From positions 1 through 11,313 of the forward strand of contig JAJZFF010000682.1 in the NCBI GenBank assembly GCA_021805485.1: a DNA stretch of 11,313 nt. Reading direction: 5' to 3'. A program made the translations under genes and the position numbers. This document shows positions 1 to 6,851 of the stretch, piece by piece; positions within the stretch are counted from its first letter, which is position 1, and every line of letters starts with the position of its first letter. Origin of the DNA: Pseudomonadota bacterium. GTDB lineage: Bacteria > Pseudomonadota > Alphaproteobacteria > Acetobacterales > Acetobacteraceae. Below the pieces are notes generated by a model that worked only from the letters and a program-made list of their open reading frames with translations, made no database searches and was not told the origin of the DNA.

Positions 1-1053
1 GGCCGGATCGAGCGGGCCGTTGTTGGTCAGGATGCCGATCTCCTGGCCGTGGATGCGCGCCTGGGCGCAGACCGTGCCGGGGCCATAGAGGGGTTTGTAG
101 TCGAGGAAGTCCGAACCATCGACGAGACGCGCGATGACCTCGCGCATCTCCACCGGCTTGCGGCCGTCGCGCGGCATGATGCCGAGCAGGTCCTCCGCCG
201 ACAGCCGCGGCGGCGGCCCGCTCGGCGGCCGCTCCGCACCGCGGTCCCAGCCGAGATGGGCGACGACCTCACGCAAGATGCGAATGGCGTCGACATCATC
301 CTCGGCGAGGTGTTCGGCGAGGCCGGAGACCGTGGCGTGCATCGCCGCCCCGCCGAGCGCTTCGTCGGTGGCGATCTCCCCGGTCGCCGCCTTGAGCAGC
401 GGCGGGCCGGCGAGGAACGCCTTGGCGCGGTCGCGCACCATGATGACGGTGTCGGCAAGCCCGGTCATGTAGGCGCCGCCGGCGGTGGAGGAGCCGTGGG
501 TCAGCGCGATCACCGGTATACCGGCAGCGGATAGCCGCGCGAGGTTGGCGAACAGCGCCCCGCCGCGGACGAAATCCTCCACCTTGTAGTCGAGCAGGTT
601 GGCGCCCGCGGATTCGACGAGATGGACGAAGGGCAGGCGCTGGCGCAGCGCGATCTCCTCCAGGCGGAGGAATTTCTGCCCGCCCATCGGCCGGGCCGCG
701 CCAGCGCCGATGCCGCTATCGTCGGCGACGATCAGGCAGCGCACGCCGGAGATGTAACCGATGCCGGCGATGCCGTTGGTGCCGGGAACCGACTTCGACG
801 GATCGGCGCTGTCACGCAGATAGCCGGCCAGCGCACAGAGTTCGAGGTAGGGCGCGCCGTCGTCGAGCACGAGCGCGAGCCGTTCGCGCGGCAGCAATTG
901 GCCGCGGCGGGCAAAGCGCGGCGCGGACGCGGCGGAGGCCGTGCGCGCCCGGTTCACCAGCGCCGCCAGCTCGTCGAGCAGCGCGCGCATATGGGCGGCG
1001 TTCTCCTCATAGGCCGGCCCGGCGGCGACGAAGCCGGTCTGGAACGCGCTCAT
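1..1053 (-). CDS. Acyl-CoA carboxylase carboxyltransferase (beta) subunit, 3' end cut off by the window
   Basis: The visible part is 351 residues beginning MSAFQTGFVAAG; there is no stop before the window edge, and the family is usually near 530 residues, so about one third is missing. It is a biotin-dependent carboxyltransferase: the enzyme moves a carboxyl group from carboxybiotin to an acyl-CoA and works with a biotin carboxylase/BCCP subunit that is not in this window. Seen directly: RGQLLPRERL at 50-59 (usual N-terminal signature of these beta subunits), VESAGANLL at 146-154, and the oxyanion/CoA-site segment GSSTAGGAY at 187-195, then FLAGPPLLKAATGE at 213-226. The start ATG lies 8 bases after the stop of the upstream dehydrogenase gene, so the two are probably co-transcribed and translationally coupled. 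The neighbour favours a geranyl-CoA carboxylase (AtuC)-like or other branched acyl-CoA role, but methylcrotonyl-CoA or propionyl-CoA cannot be excluded from this part alone. Confidence 0.9.
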   Translation of the reverse strand, partial: MSAFQTGFVAAGPAYEENAAHMRALLDELAALVNRARTASAASAPRFARRGQLLPRERLALVLDDGAPYLELCALAGYLRDSADPSKSVPGTNGIAGIGYISGVRCLIVADDSGIGAGAARPMGGQKFLRLEEIALRQRLPFVHLVESAGANLLDYKVEDFVRGGALFANLARLSAAGIPVIALTHGSSTAGGAYMTGLADTVIMVRDRAKAFLAGPPLLKAATGEIATDEALGGAAMHATVSGLAEHLAEDDVDAIRILREVVAHLGWDRGAERPPSGPPPRLSAEDLLGIMPRDGRKPVEMREVIARLVDGSDFLDYKPLYGPGTVCAQARIHGQEIGILTNNGPLDPA

Positions 1054-1061
1054 CGCCCGGC

Positions 1062-2225
1062 TCAATGGTTGCGCCGCTGCCCGGGCAGCAGACCCATGCC
1101 CTTGGCGATGATGGTGAGCATCACCTCGTCTGCGCCGCCGCCGATCGAGGTCAGCCTGCCGTCGCGATACAGGCGCGAGATCTCGCTCTCGCTCATGAAG
1201 CCCATGCCGCCCCAGTACTGCAGGCAACTGTCGGTGACCTCGCGCATCAGCCGCCCGGCGGTGAGCTTGGCCATCGAGGCGAGCTGGGTGACATCCTCGC
1301 CGCCGAGCATGGTCTCCACGGCGCGATAGATCAGCGAGCGCAGCAGCTCGACTTTGGTCTGCAATTCGGCGAGGCGGAAATGCACCACCTGGTTGTCGAG
1401 CACGGAGCGGCCGAAGATCATGCGGCTGGCGGCGTATTCGGCCGTCATGGCGATCGCCCGTTCCATCTTGCGCAAGCCCCCGGCCGCGCCCCAGAGCCGT
1501 TCGATCTGGAACTGCTCCATCTGATAGATGAAGCCTTTCCCCTCCTCGCCGATGCGGAAGCGGCGCGGGACGCGGACATCGTCGAAATGGATCTGCGCCG
1601 TATCGGAGGCGCGCATGCCGAGTTTGTCCAGCTTGCGCGCGACGGTCACACCCTTGGTCCGCATCGGCAGGCAGATCAGTGACTTGTTGCGATGCACCGG
1701 GCCGTCCGACGTGTTGGCCAGCAGGCACATCCAGTCCGCCTGGGTGCCGTTGGTGGTCCACATCTTGCCGCCATTGATGACGTAGTCGTCGCCGTCGGTG
1801 CGCGCCGTGGTCTTGATCGAGGCGACATCGGAGCCGGCGCCGACCTCGGAGACGCCGAGGCAGGCGACGGACTCGCCGCTGATCGAGGGGGCGAGGAACT
1901 CGCGGCACAGCTCATCCGCACCGTGCCGGGCCAGCGCCGGGGTCGCCATATCCACCTGCACGCCGACGGCCATGGCGACCGAGGCGGTGCGCACATTGCC
2001 GAGCGCCTCGCAGAATGCCAGGCCATAGGAATAGTCAAGCCCGAGGCCGCCATAGGCCGCCGGCTTGGTGATGCCGAGAAACCCCTGCGCGCCCATTTTG
2101 CGGAACAGAGCATGGGCCGGGAAGATGCCCGCCGCCTCCCATTCCTCGGCGTACGGGTCGATCTCGGCCTGCACGAAGCGGGTGACGCTGTCCATCAGCG
2201 CGCGATGCGCCTCGGCATAGATCAT
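1062..2225 (-). CDS. Acyl-CoA dehydrogenase, AtuD-like (citronellyl-CoA dehydrogenase family)
   Basis: FAD-dependent acyl-CoA dehydrogenase of 387 residues, the normal length. It oxidises an acyl-CoA to the 2,3-enoyl-CoA and passes electrons to electron-transfer flavoprotein. Seen: an N-terminal helical domain (about 1-115), the flavin/substrate segment GVSEVGAGSDVASIK (124-138), KMWTTNG (154-160), KLGMRASDT (201-209) and a C-terminal helical domain with QYWGGMGF (336-343). The usual medium-chain catalytic Glu in YEGT is replaced by Gly (IGGGADEV, 361-368), while a Glu sits in QIERL (E242), where isovaleryl- and long-chain-type enzymes carry their base; this suits branched substrates. The start MIYAEAH was chosen because AGGGAG lies 9 bases upstream (2235-2240) and homologues start here; the open frame continues upstream to 2417 but that part has no family resemblance. 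It lies first in an operon with the carboxyltransferase gene and is divergent from a TetR gene. The close likeness to Pseudomonas AtuD is from memory; the exact substrate is inferred. Confidence 0.93.
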   Translation of the reverse strand: MIYAEAHRALMDSVTRFVQAEIDPYAEEWEAAGIFPAHALFRKMGAQGFLGITKPAAYGGLGLDYSYGLAFCEALGNVRTASVAMAVGVQVDMATPALARHGADELCREFLAPSISGESVACLGVSEVGAGSDVASIKTTARTDGDDYVINGGKMWTTNGTQADWMCLLANTSDGPVHRNKSLICLPMRTKGVTVARKLDKLGMRASDTAQIHFDDVRVPRRFRIGEEGKGFIYQMEQFQIERLWGAAGGLRKMERAIAMTAEYAASRMIFGRSVLDNQVVHFRLAELQTKVELLRSLIYRAVETMLGGEDVTQLASMAKLTAGRLMREVTDSCLQYWGGMGFMSESEISRLYRDGRLTSIGGGADEVMLTIIAKGMGLLPGQRRNH

Positions 2226-2323
2226 CGGCGTCTGCTCCCTGACGGACGGGCTGGCAAAGGCCGCCGCCGCCGCATAAAGTTTTTCGGTCGCGTTGCGTCC
2301 ATAATGAAGGGAACGGCCGGACC
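2226..2323. promoter_or_regulatory. Divergent intergenic region between the dehydrogenase operon and the tetR gene
   Basis: This 98-base spacer must hold the start signals for both transcripts. It has a local AT-rich island (about 2272-2286, then CATAAT at 2300-2305) in otherwise GC-rich DNA. CATAAT could be a -10 for the plus-strand gene, but no good -35 is at the right distance and the ribosome site (AAGGGAA) would lie almost at the transcript start. No clear inverted repeat for a TetR dimer is visible within the spacer itself; the only repeat structure lies just inside the tetR reading frame (2348-2392). The exact promoter positions are not settled by the sequence. Confidence 0.4.
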
Positions 2324-2983
2324 ATGCAAGACGCCGCCATACCGCCCGTGGTTCGGACCCCAGTTGTCGGAACCCGAGTTGTCGGAACCCCGGCGCGGCC
2401 GGCGCGCGGGCGGCCACGGGACCCGGGGCTGGAAGCGCGCGTGTTCGATGCTGCGGTCGCGCTCTACGCCGAGGCCGGCTGGCCGGGCTTTCACTTCGAC
2501 GCCGTGGCGCGCGGCGCCGGCGTCGGCAAGGCGGCGCTCTATCGGCGCTGGGGGACGCGGGGCGCGCTGCTGCGCGCGACGCTGGAGGCGCGATGGTATG
2601 CGGTGGCGCAGATCGACACCGGTTCGCTGCGCGGCGACCTGCTGGCGCTGGCGCGGATGTGCTTCGACAAGCTCACCGGCCCTTATGGACGGGTGGCGCT
2701 GCACCTGCACGCCGATGCCGAGCGGTTTGGCGAGATGCGCGCCTCGACCGGCCCCTGGGGCGAGACTGTGGTGCGCCAGAGCCGGCTGATGGTCCGTCGC
2801 GCCATCGAGCGCGGCGAGATCCCCGGCGGCGTCAATCGTGGCCTGATCATCGATGCCGTCGTCGGCGGCGTGACCAACCATGTCGCCGCCACGCCGGAGC
2901 GGTTGCGCCCGGCGATGCTGACGCAGGCCGAGGGCTTCCTGGACGAACTCGTGGCGCTGGTGGTGCGCGGCGTCCGCGGCTGA
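2324..2983 (+). CDS. TetR/AcrR-family transcriptional regulator
   Basis: A 219-residue protein with the TetR N-terminal DNA-binding domain at about 35-85. The recognition part reads HFDAVARGAGVGKAALYRRW (57-76), the usual helix-turn-helix wording, after a basic RPARGRPRDP lead (25-34). The remainder (about 90-215) is helical and would hold ligand binding and dimer formation. TetR proteins mostly repress a neighbouring operon and release DNA on binding a small molecule; the divergent position suggests it controls the dehydrogenase/carboxyltransferase operon, possibly responding to an acyl-CoA or terpenoid as AtuR does, but this is inference. The first 24 residues are unusual: three copies of a five-residue unit (VVRTP, VVGTR, VVGTP). 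ATG at 2324 has AAGGGAA about 10 bases upstream; GTG at 2348 is an alternative start that would keep the repeats, and the true start could be later still. Confidence 0.92.
   Translation: MQDAAIPPVVRTPVVGTRVVGTPARPARGRPRDPGLEARVFDAAVALYAEAGWPGFHFDAVARGAGVGKAALYRRWGTRGALLRATLEARWYAVAQIDTGSLRGDLLALARMCFDKLTGPYGRVALHLHADAERFGEMRASTGPWGETVVRQSRLMVRRAIERGEIPGGVNRGLIIDAVVGGVTNHVAATPERLRPAMLTQAEGFLDELVALVVRGVRG
2348..2392 (+). repeat. Three tandem 15-base units at the 5' end of the tetR gene
   Basis: Units at 2348-2362, 2363-2377 and 2378-2392. The second and third read GTTGTCGGAACCCGA and GTTGTCGGAACCCCG; the first, GTGGTTCGGACCCCA, is diverged. They are in frame and encode VVRTP-VVGTR-VVGTP. Unit 1 with unit 2 also makes an imperfect inverted repeat: GGTTCGGA (2349-2356) against TCGGAACC (2366-2373), matching at 7 of 8 positions across a 9-base centre. 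This could be a TetR operator overlapping its own gene, or simple repeat slippage in a non-essential N-terminal tail. Confidence 0.7.
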
Positions 2984-3096
2984 GGCCGGCGTTCGGACCA
3001 TTAACCAAACGAACATCCGCCGATGGTGGAATGGCGCCCGGGGGCGAAAGGCCGGCCGCCCCGGGAACGCGCGATAGGCCAATGATGGGGACAACG

Positions 3097-3456
3097 ATGC
3101 CGCGCTGGTTGAAGGACATCCTGCCGTCGCTGCTGCTCAGCCTGTTCGCCGCCGTGGCATTGGCGCTGCCGGCGGCGGCGCCGGGTGCGGCGCCGGACCG
3201 GCTGGTGGCGGCGATCTTTCCGCCCGGGACCGCGCCGGCCGCGGTGCTGGACGCGGTCACCGCGGCGCCGCCCGAGTGGCGATTGATCGGCTTCGGGCCG
3301 GCGTGGCCGGTGCGCGTCGCCGTGCTCGTCCGCCAGGCGGCGGGTGGCGGCGCGGATGGTGTGGAGACATTGCGTCGGGCCACTGGGGCCTGGTTCACCG
3401 TGGAGGCCGGTGCGATCGCGGGCTGCCTCGGATGGCATTCTGACGGGGGCAAATGA
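3097..3456 (+). CDS. Small exported or membrane-anchored protein of unknown function
   Basis: I cannot name this 119-residue protein. It begins [10 protein letters not shown], followed by a hydrophobic run (about 9-28) ending in an Ala/Pro-rich stretch, so it is a signal peptide or single membrane anchor with a periplasmic remainder of about 85 residues. That part carries an IFPPG segment (40-44), LIGFGPAWP (63-71), an apparent TGAWF (96-100) and AGCLGW (108-113) with a single cysteine at 110. No catalytic motif is evident. ATG at 3097 is preferred because GGGGA lies 5 bases upstream; ATG at 3082 or 3085 would add a few residues. The stop codon overlaps the start of the chemoreceptor gene (ATGA), so the two are translationally coupled and probably act together, for example as a periplasmic accessory to the receptor. 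It resembles in layout small alphaproteobacterial exported proteins I recall without a known role; that memory is unverified. Confidence 0.75.
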   Translation: MPRWLKDILPSLLLSLFAAVALALPAAAPGAAPDRLVAAIFPPGTAPAAVLDAVTAAPPEWRLIGFGPAWPVRVAVLVRQAAGGGADGVETLRRATGAWFTVEAGAIAGCLGWHSDGGK

Positions 3457-4916
3457 GCATGGACCTTTCAATCGTTCGCGGCCGCGTCGGGCGGCTGCTG
3501 CAGGTGGCATTGTGGGGGTTCGTCCCGCTGGACTTCGTCACCGGACTTCTGGCCGGCACTCCGGCCGGCCTTGCCGCGGGTGTGGCCGCGGTGGCGGCGC
3601 TGGCGGCGAGCCTCGCCGGGTGGCGTGACCCGGGCGCGGTGATCGCGCGCAACACCGCGGCGGCGGCCCTGGTCGCGTCGGTTTCGACGCTGGTCTGGGT
3701 AGCCCCGCCGGCGCTGCGGCTGGACATGCACATGGCCTATTTCGCCGGCCTGGCGCTGTTGGCCGGCTTCGTCGATATCCGCCCGATCGCGGTGGCGACG
3801 GTGGCCACCGCCCTGCATCATCTCGGGCTGGGGCTGCTGCTGCCGCTCGCCGTCTTTCCCAGCGCCGACGGTGTGCTGCTGCGCGTCGTCGTCCACGCCG
3901 TGATCCTGCTCGCCGAGGCCGGCGCGCTGGCCTGGGTGGCCTTCTCCATCGCTGCCGCCGCCGAGGCTGCCGTCGGCATCGCCGACCGGCGTGCCGAGCA
4001 GGCCAGGCGGGAGGGCATGCAGGCGACCGTGGCGGCCCGCGAAGCCGAGCTCGCGGCGGGCGAGAAGGCCCGCACGGCGCGCCTGGCGCTGGCGCAGCAG
4101 GTCGAGGCCGAGCTGGGTGGGATCGCCGGGGCGCTGACCGAAACCTCCCAGCAGCTCGCCGGGGCAACGGAGACCCTGACCAGCGTTTCCCACGTGGTCG
4201 AGCGCGAGAGCGAGACGGCGTTGAAGGCGGCCAGCGGGGCGGCCGTGGATGTCGATTCGGCGGCTGCCTCGGCCGAGGAGCTGGCCGCTTCGATCGCCGA
4301 GATCACCCGGCAAGTGACGCGGGCGACCGGCGTCGCCCGCCGCGCGGTCGAGGAGGTGCGGGCGACCGACGCGACCGTCGGCGGCCTGGCCGAGGGGGCG
4401 CGCCGGATCGGCGATGTCGTCCGGCTGATTTCCGAGATCGCGGCGCAGACCAACCTCCTGGCGCTGAACGCGACGATCGAGGCGGCGCGTGCCGGGGAGG
4501 CCGGCAAGGGCTTCGCCGTGGTCGCCTCCGAGGTGAAGAACCTGGCCACCCAGACGGCGCGCGCGACCGAGGAGATCACCAGCCAGATCGGCGCGATCCA
4601 GGGCCGCACCGAGGAAGCGGTGACGGCGATCCGCAGCATCGGCGAGGTGGTCGGCGAGGTCGAGGAGACCGCGGCAGCGATCGCCGGCGCGGTCGAGGAG
4701 CAGCGGGCGGCGACCCAGGAGAGCGCTGGGGCGGTGGCCCGTGTCGCCGAACGCACGCGCTCCGCCTCGGCTGCGGTCGAGCGCGCCAATGCCGGGGTGC
4801 AGGACGCCGCCGGCGCGGTCGCGACGCTGGGGCGGGCTGCGGGCGATGTGCAGCAGCGTGGCGAGGCGCTGCGGCGGCAGCTGGTCGCGGTGGTTCAGGG
4901 CCTGCGCGCAGCCTGA
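3453..4916 (+). CDS. Methyl-accepting chemotaxis protein with multi-helix membrane sensor domain
   Basis: Chemoreceptor of 487 residues. The N-terminal 170 residues are nearly all membrane: about six helices at roughly 15-33, 38-55, 64-84, 94-106, 111-135 and 143-168, with no large periplasmic domain. A charged helix (about 170-225) leads directly into the cytoplasmic signalling coiled coil; I see no HAMP domain. The conserved hairpin tip that contacts CheA/CheW is present: [20 protein letters not shown] at 328-347, followed by [18 protein letters not shown]. Glu/Gln/Ala-rich flanks could be methylation sites; there is no obvious C-terminal CheR/CheB pentapeptide. The sensor has polar residues in otherwise hydrophobic helices: D91, H93, D108, H122, H123 and H148. 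The start overlaps the upstream gene by four bases; an alternative ATG six bases later (3459) has GGGGG at a better distance (9 bases). The ligand is unknown; the membrane-embedded histidines suggest a small or membrane-soluble signal, or a metal or haem. Confidence 0.93.
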   Translation: MSMDLSIVRGRVGRLLQVALWGFVPLDFVTGLLAGTPAGLAAGVAAVAALAASLAGWRDPGAVIARNTAAAALVASVSTLVWVAPPALRLDMHMAYFAGLALLAGFVDIRPIAVATVATALHHLGLGLLLPLAVFPSADGVLLRVVVHAVILLAEAGALAWVAFSIAAAAEAAVGIADRRAEQARREGMQATVAAREAELAAGEKARTARLALAQQVEAELGGIAGALTETSQQLAGATETLTSVSHVVERESETALKAASGAAVDVDSAAASAEELAASIAEITRQVTRATGVARRAVEEVRATDATVGGLAEGARRIGDVVRLISEIAAQTNLLALNATIEAARAGEAGKGFAVVASEVKNLATQTARATEEITSQIGAIQGRTEEAVTAIRSIGEVVGEVEETAAAIAGAVEEQRAATQESAGAVARVAERTRSASAAVERANAGVQDAAGAVATLGRAAGDVQQRGEALRRQLVAVVQGLRAA

Positions 4917-4928
4917 GCGGCGCGCAGC

Positions 4929-6449
4929 CTACATCGGCTGACCGGGCACGCGCCGGCCGGGCATGCGGTGGCGGAAGGCGAGCGCCTCGGCGACGTCGCT
5001 GCGCCGAACCGTCGCCACCGCGGCGAGATCGGCGATGCTGCGCGCCACGCGCAGCACGCGGCTGAAGCCACGCGGGGACAGGCGCAGCTTCTCCGCCGCC
5101 TGCTCGGCAAAGGCCCGCGCCTCGGCGGCGAGCGCGATGCGGGTCGGCTCGGCCTCCGCGTTGGTGAACGGGCCCTCCTCGCCACCGCGTTCGCGTTGCA
5201 GTGCGCGCGCCCGGGCGATGCGCTCGGCCACGATCGCGCTCGGCTCGCCGGCCGGCGCGCGTGACAGCTCGGCGGGCGGGATCGGCTGCACTTCGACGAC
5301 GAGGTCCATCCGGTCCAGCAGCGGCCCGCTGATGCGGTTCTGATAGTCCTCGCCGCAGCGCGGCGCGCGGCCGCATTCGCGCGCGGCATCGCCGAGATAG
5401 CCGCAACGGCACGGGTTCATCGCCGCCACCAGCTGGAAGCGCGCCGGATAGGTGACGTGGGCGCTGGCGCGCGCCACCGTCGTGCGGCCGGCCTCCATCG
5501 GCTGGCGCAGCGTCTCCAGGGTTTGACGCGGGAACTCGGGCAGTTCGTCGAGGAAAAGCACGCCGCGATGGGCGAGGCTGACCTCGCCGGGCTTGGCGCG
5601 CTGGCCGCCGCCGGTGAGCGCGGCCTGGGACGCGGTATGGTGCGGCTCGCGATAGGGCGGTCGCATCACCAGCCGCCCGCCGTCGAGCAGACCGGCGACG
5701 GAATGGACCATGCTGACTTCGAGCGCCTCCATCGGCGTCAGGTCCGGCAGCAGCCCCGGCAGACGGGCGGCGAGCATGGATTTGCCGGCGCCGGGCGGGC
5801 CGATCATAAGCAGATTGTGACCCCCGGCGGCGGCGATCTCAACCGCGCGCTTGGCCGTCTCCATGCCGCGGACGTCGGCCAGGTCGGGCTGGCGGCCTTG
5901 CTCGGCGAGCCCCGCCGGCTGTGGCGGGGTCAGCACCTGGGTGCCGCGGAAATGGTTGATCAGGGCGAGCAGGTCCGGCGGCGCCAGCACGTCCAGCGTG
6001 CCCGCCCAGGCGGCCTCGCCGCCCTGTGGCCCCGGGCAGATCAGCCCAAGCCCGCGCGAGGAGGCGGCGATGGCCGCCGGCAGCACGCCGGCGACCGCGT
6101 TGAGCGTACCGTCGAGAGAGAGCTCGCCGAGCGCGGCAAAACCGAGCACTTCCTCGCGCGGCAGGACCTCCATCGCGGCGAGCACGGCGAGGGCGATCGG
6201 CAGATCGAAATGGGAGCCTTCCTTGAGCAGGTCGGCCGGGGCGAGATTGATCAGGACCCGCTTCGGCGGCAGGGCCAGGCCCATGGCATTGAGGGCCGCG
6301 CGGACCCGTTCGCGCGCCTCGCCCACGGCCTTGTCCGGCAGGCCGACGACGAGGAAGCTGGGCAGGCCGCTGGCGATCTGAACCTGGACGGCAACCGGCA
6401 CGGCCTCGATGCCAGCGAAGGCGAACGAGGCAACCTGCGCATTGATCAT
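4929..6449 (-). CDS. comM: YifB/ComM family Mg-chelatase-like AAA+ ATPase
   Basis: 506 residues, full length for the family. Domain order: N-terminal ChlI/Lon-S16-like fold (about 1-165; SFLVVGLPDKAVGEARERVR at 31-50), AAA+ core (about 185-390) and a C-terminal helical Mg-chelatase domain (about 400-500, LSPRGFSRVLRVARSIADL). Walker A is GPPGAGKS (217-224) and Walker B GVLFLDE (296-302). A cysteine set in NPCRCGY and further C359 and C365 matches the family, as does SGPLLDRMDL (374-383). In naturally competent bacteria ComM is a hexameric helicase that extends branch migration when transformed DNA is integrated; the gene is also widespread in bacteria not known to be competent, where its job is less clear. 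The name yifB is used for the same family. The start MINAQVASFAFAGIE matches usual homologues, though no strong ribosome site precedes it. It is convergent with the chemoreceptor gene, 12 bases apart. Confidence 0.95.
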   Translation of the reverse strand: MINAQVASFAFAGIEAVPVAVQVQIASGLPSFLVVGLPDKAVGEARERVRAALNAMGLALPPKRVLINLAPADLLKEGSHFDLPIALAVLAAMEVLPREEVLGFAALGELSLDGTLNAVAGVLPAAIAASSRGLGLICPGPQGGEAAWAGTLDVLAPPDLLALINHFRGTQVLTPPQPAGLAEQGRQPDLADVRGMETAKRAVEIAAAGGHNLLMIGPPGAGKSMLAARLPGLLPDLTPMEALEVSMVHSVAGLLDGGRLVMRPPYREPHHTASQAALTGGGQRAKPGEVSLAHRGVLFLDELPEFPRQTLETLRQPMEAGRTTVARASAHVTYPARFQLVAAMNPCRCGYLGDAARECGRAPRCGEDYQNRISGPLLDRMDLVVEVQPIPPAELSRAPAGEPSAIVAERIARARALQRERGGEEGPFTNAEAEPTRIALAAEARAFAEQAAEKLRLSPRGFSRVLRVARSIADLAAVATVRRSDVAEALAFRHRMPGRRVPGQPM

Positions 6450-6523
6450 GCCGCGGCGTTCATCGTGTGTCGGTCATCTGGCCGCGATCATGGCATGGCC
6501 AAGCGATGGCGGCCAACCGGATC

Positions 6524-6529
6524 TGTCAA
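6524..6529 (-). promoter_or_regulatory. Possible -35 element for the yifB/comM gene
   Basis: On the minus strand this reads TTGACA, a perfect sigma70 -35, about 75 bases upstream of the yifB start. The matching -10 is poor (TCGCTT at 6506-6501 with a 17-base spacer), so the call is weak. The rest of the 198-base spacer between yifB and rpsU (6450-6647) contains no gene that I can support; its other structure is the pair of hairpins near rpsU. Confidence 0.25.
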
Positions 6530-6593
6530 CCGACCGATGCACGGCCTGCGGGACGACGACCCACGGGTTCGGGGGCGGCGGCGCGAGCGGATT

Positions 6594-6628
6594 GGGTCGA
6601 AGTCTCGACCCGCCGCCAGGGCGGCGGG
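6594..6628 (-). terminator. Overlapping hairpins downstream of rpsU, probable transcript end
   Basis: Two stems follow the rpsU stop codon at 20 bases. The first pairs CCCGCCGCC (6609-6617) with GGCGGCGGG (6620-6628), giving at least 8 base pairs once a 4-base loop is allowed. The second pairs GGGTCGA (6594-6600) with TCGACCC (6605-6611), 7 base pairs with a 4-base loop. They share bases 6609-6611, so they cannot both form fully. Neither is followed by a U tract on the minus strand, as is common in GC-rich alphaproteobacteria, so this may be a weak or Rho-assisted terminator or a 3'-end stabiliser. Confidence 0.5.
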
Positions 6629-6647
6629 GCGTCTCAGAGGATACGGA

Positions 6648-6851
6648 TCAGAAGCCTTCCCGCTCCAGGCGCTTGCGCTCCATCTTGCGGGCCCTGCGAA
6701 CGGCCTCGGCGGCCTCGCGGGCGCGGCGCTCGGACGGCTTCTCATAATGGCGGCGCAGCTTCATCTCGCGGAAAATTCCCTCGCGCTGCATCTTCTTCTT
6801 GAGCGCCTTGAGCGCCTGGTCGACATTGTTGTCGCGGACGAGAACCTGCAC
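6648..6851 (-). CDS. rpsU: 30S ribosomal protein S21
   Basis: 67 residues, reading [20 protein letters not shown] and continuing through [21 protein letters not shown] into a very basic tail; this is a clear, full-length S21 of alphaproteobacterial type. S21 sits on the small ribosomal subunit near the anti-Shine-Dalgarno end of 16S rRNA and helps translation initiation. The start is GTG (6851-6849): it is the only in-frame start giving the family N-terminus, with GAGAGGAG (6870-6863) 11 bases upstream. An ATG at 6861-6859 lies between them in a different frame, too close to the ribosome site to be likely. The gene is divergent from the def-COQ9 operon; an rpsU/COQ9 neighbourhood is something I recall from other alphaproteobacteria. 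Confidence 0.96.
   Translation of the reverse strand: MQVLVRDNNVDQALKALKKKMQREGIFREMKLRRHYEKPSERRAREAAEAVRRARKMERKRLEREGF

Noticed and set aside
622..2113. Plus-strand frames opposite the carboxyltransferase and dehydrogenase genes
   Set aside because: They mirror the conserved minus-strand enzymes and show no family features.
2226..2417. N-terminal extension of the acyl-CoA dehydrogenase frame
   Set aside because: The family start MIYAEAH at 2225 has a good ribosome site, and the extension runs over the divergent promoter and into the tetR gene.
2593..3081. Upstream part of the frame that contains the small exported protein
   Set aside because: It overlaps the tetR gene in another frame; the signal peptide-like start at 3097 is the natural beginning.
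3468..4789. Minus-strand frames opposite the chemoreceptor gene
   Set aside because: Antisense shadows of low-complexity Ala/Arg/Ser composition; the plus-strand receptor motif is unmistakable.
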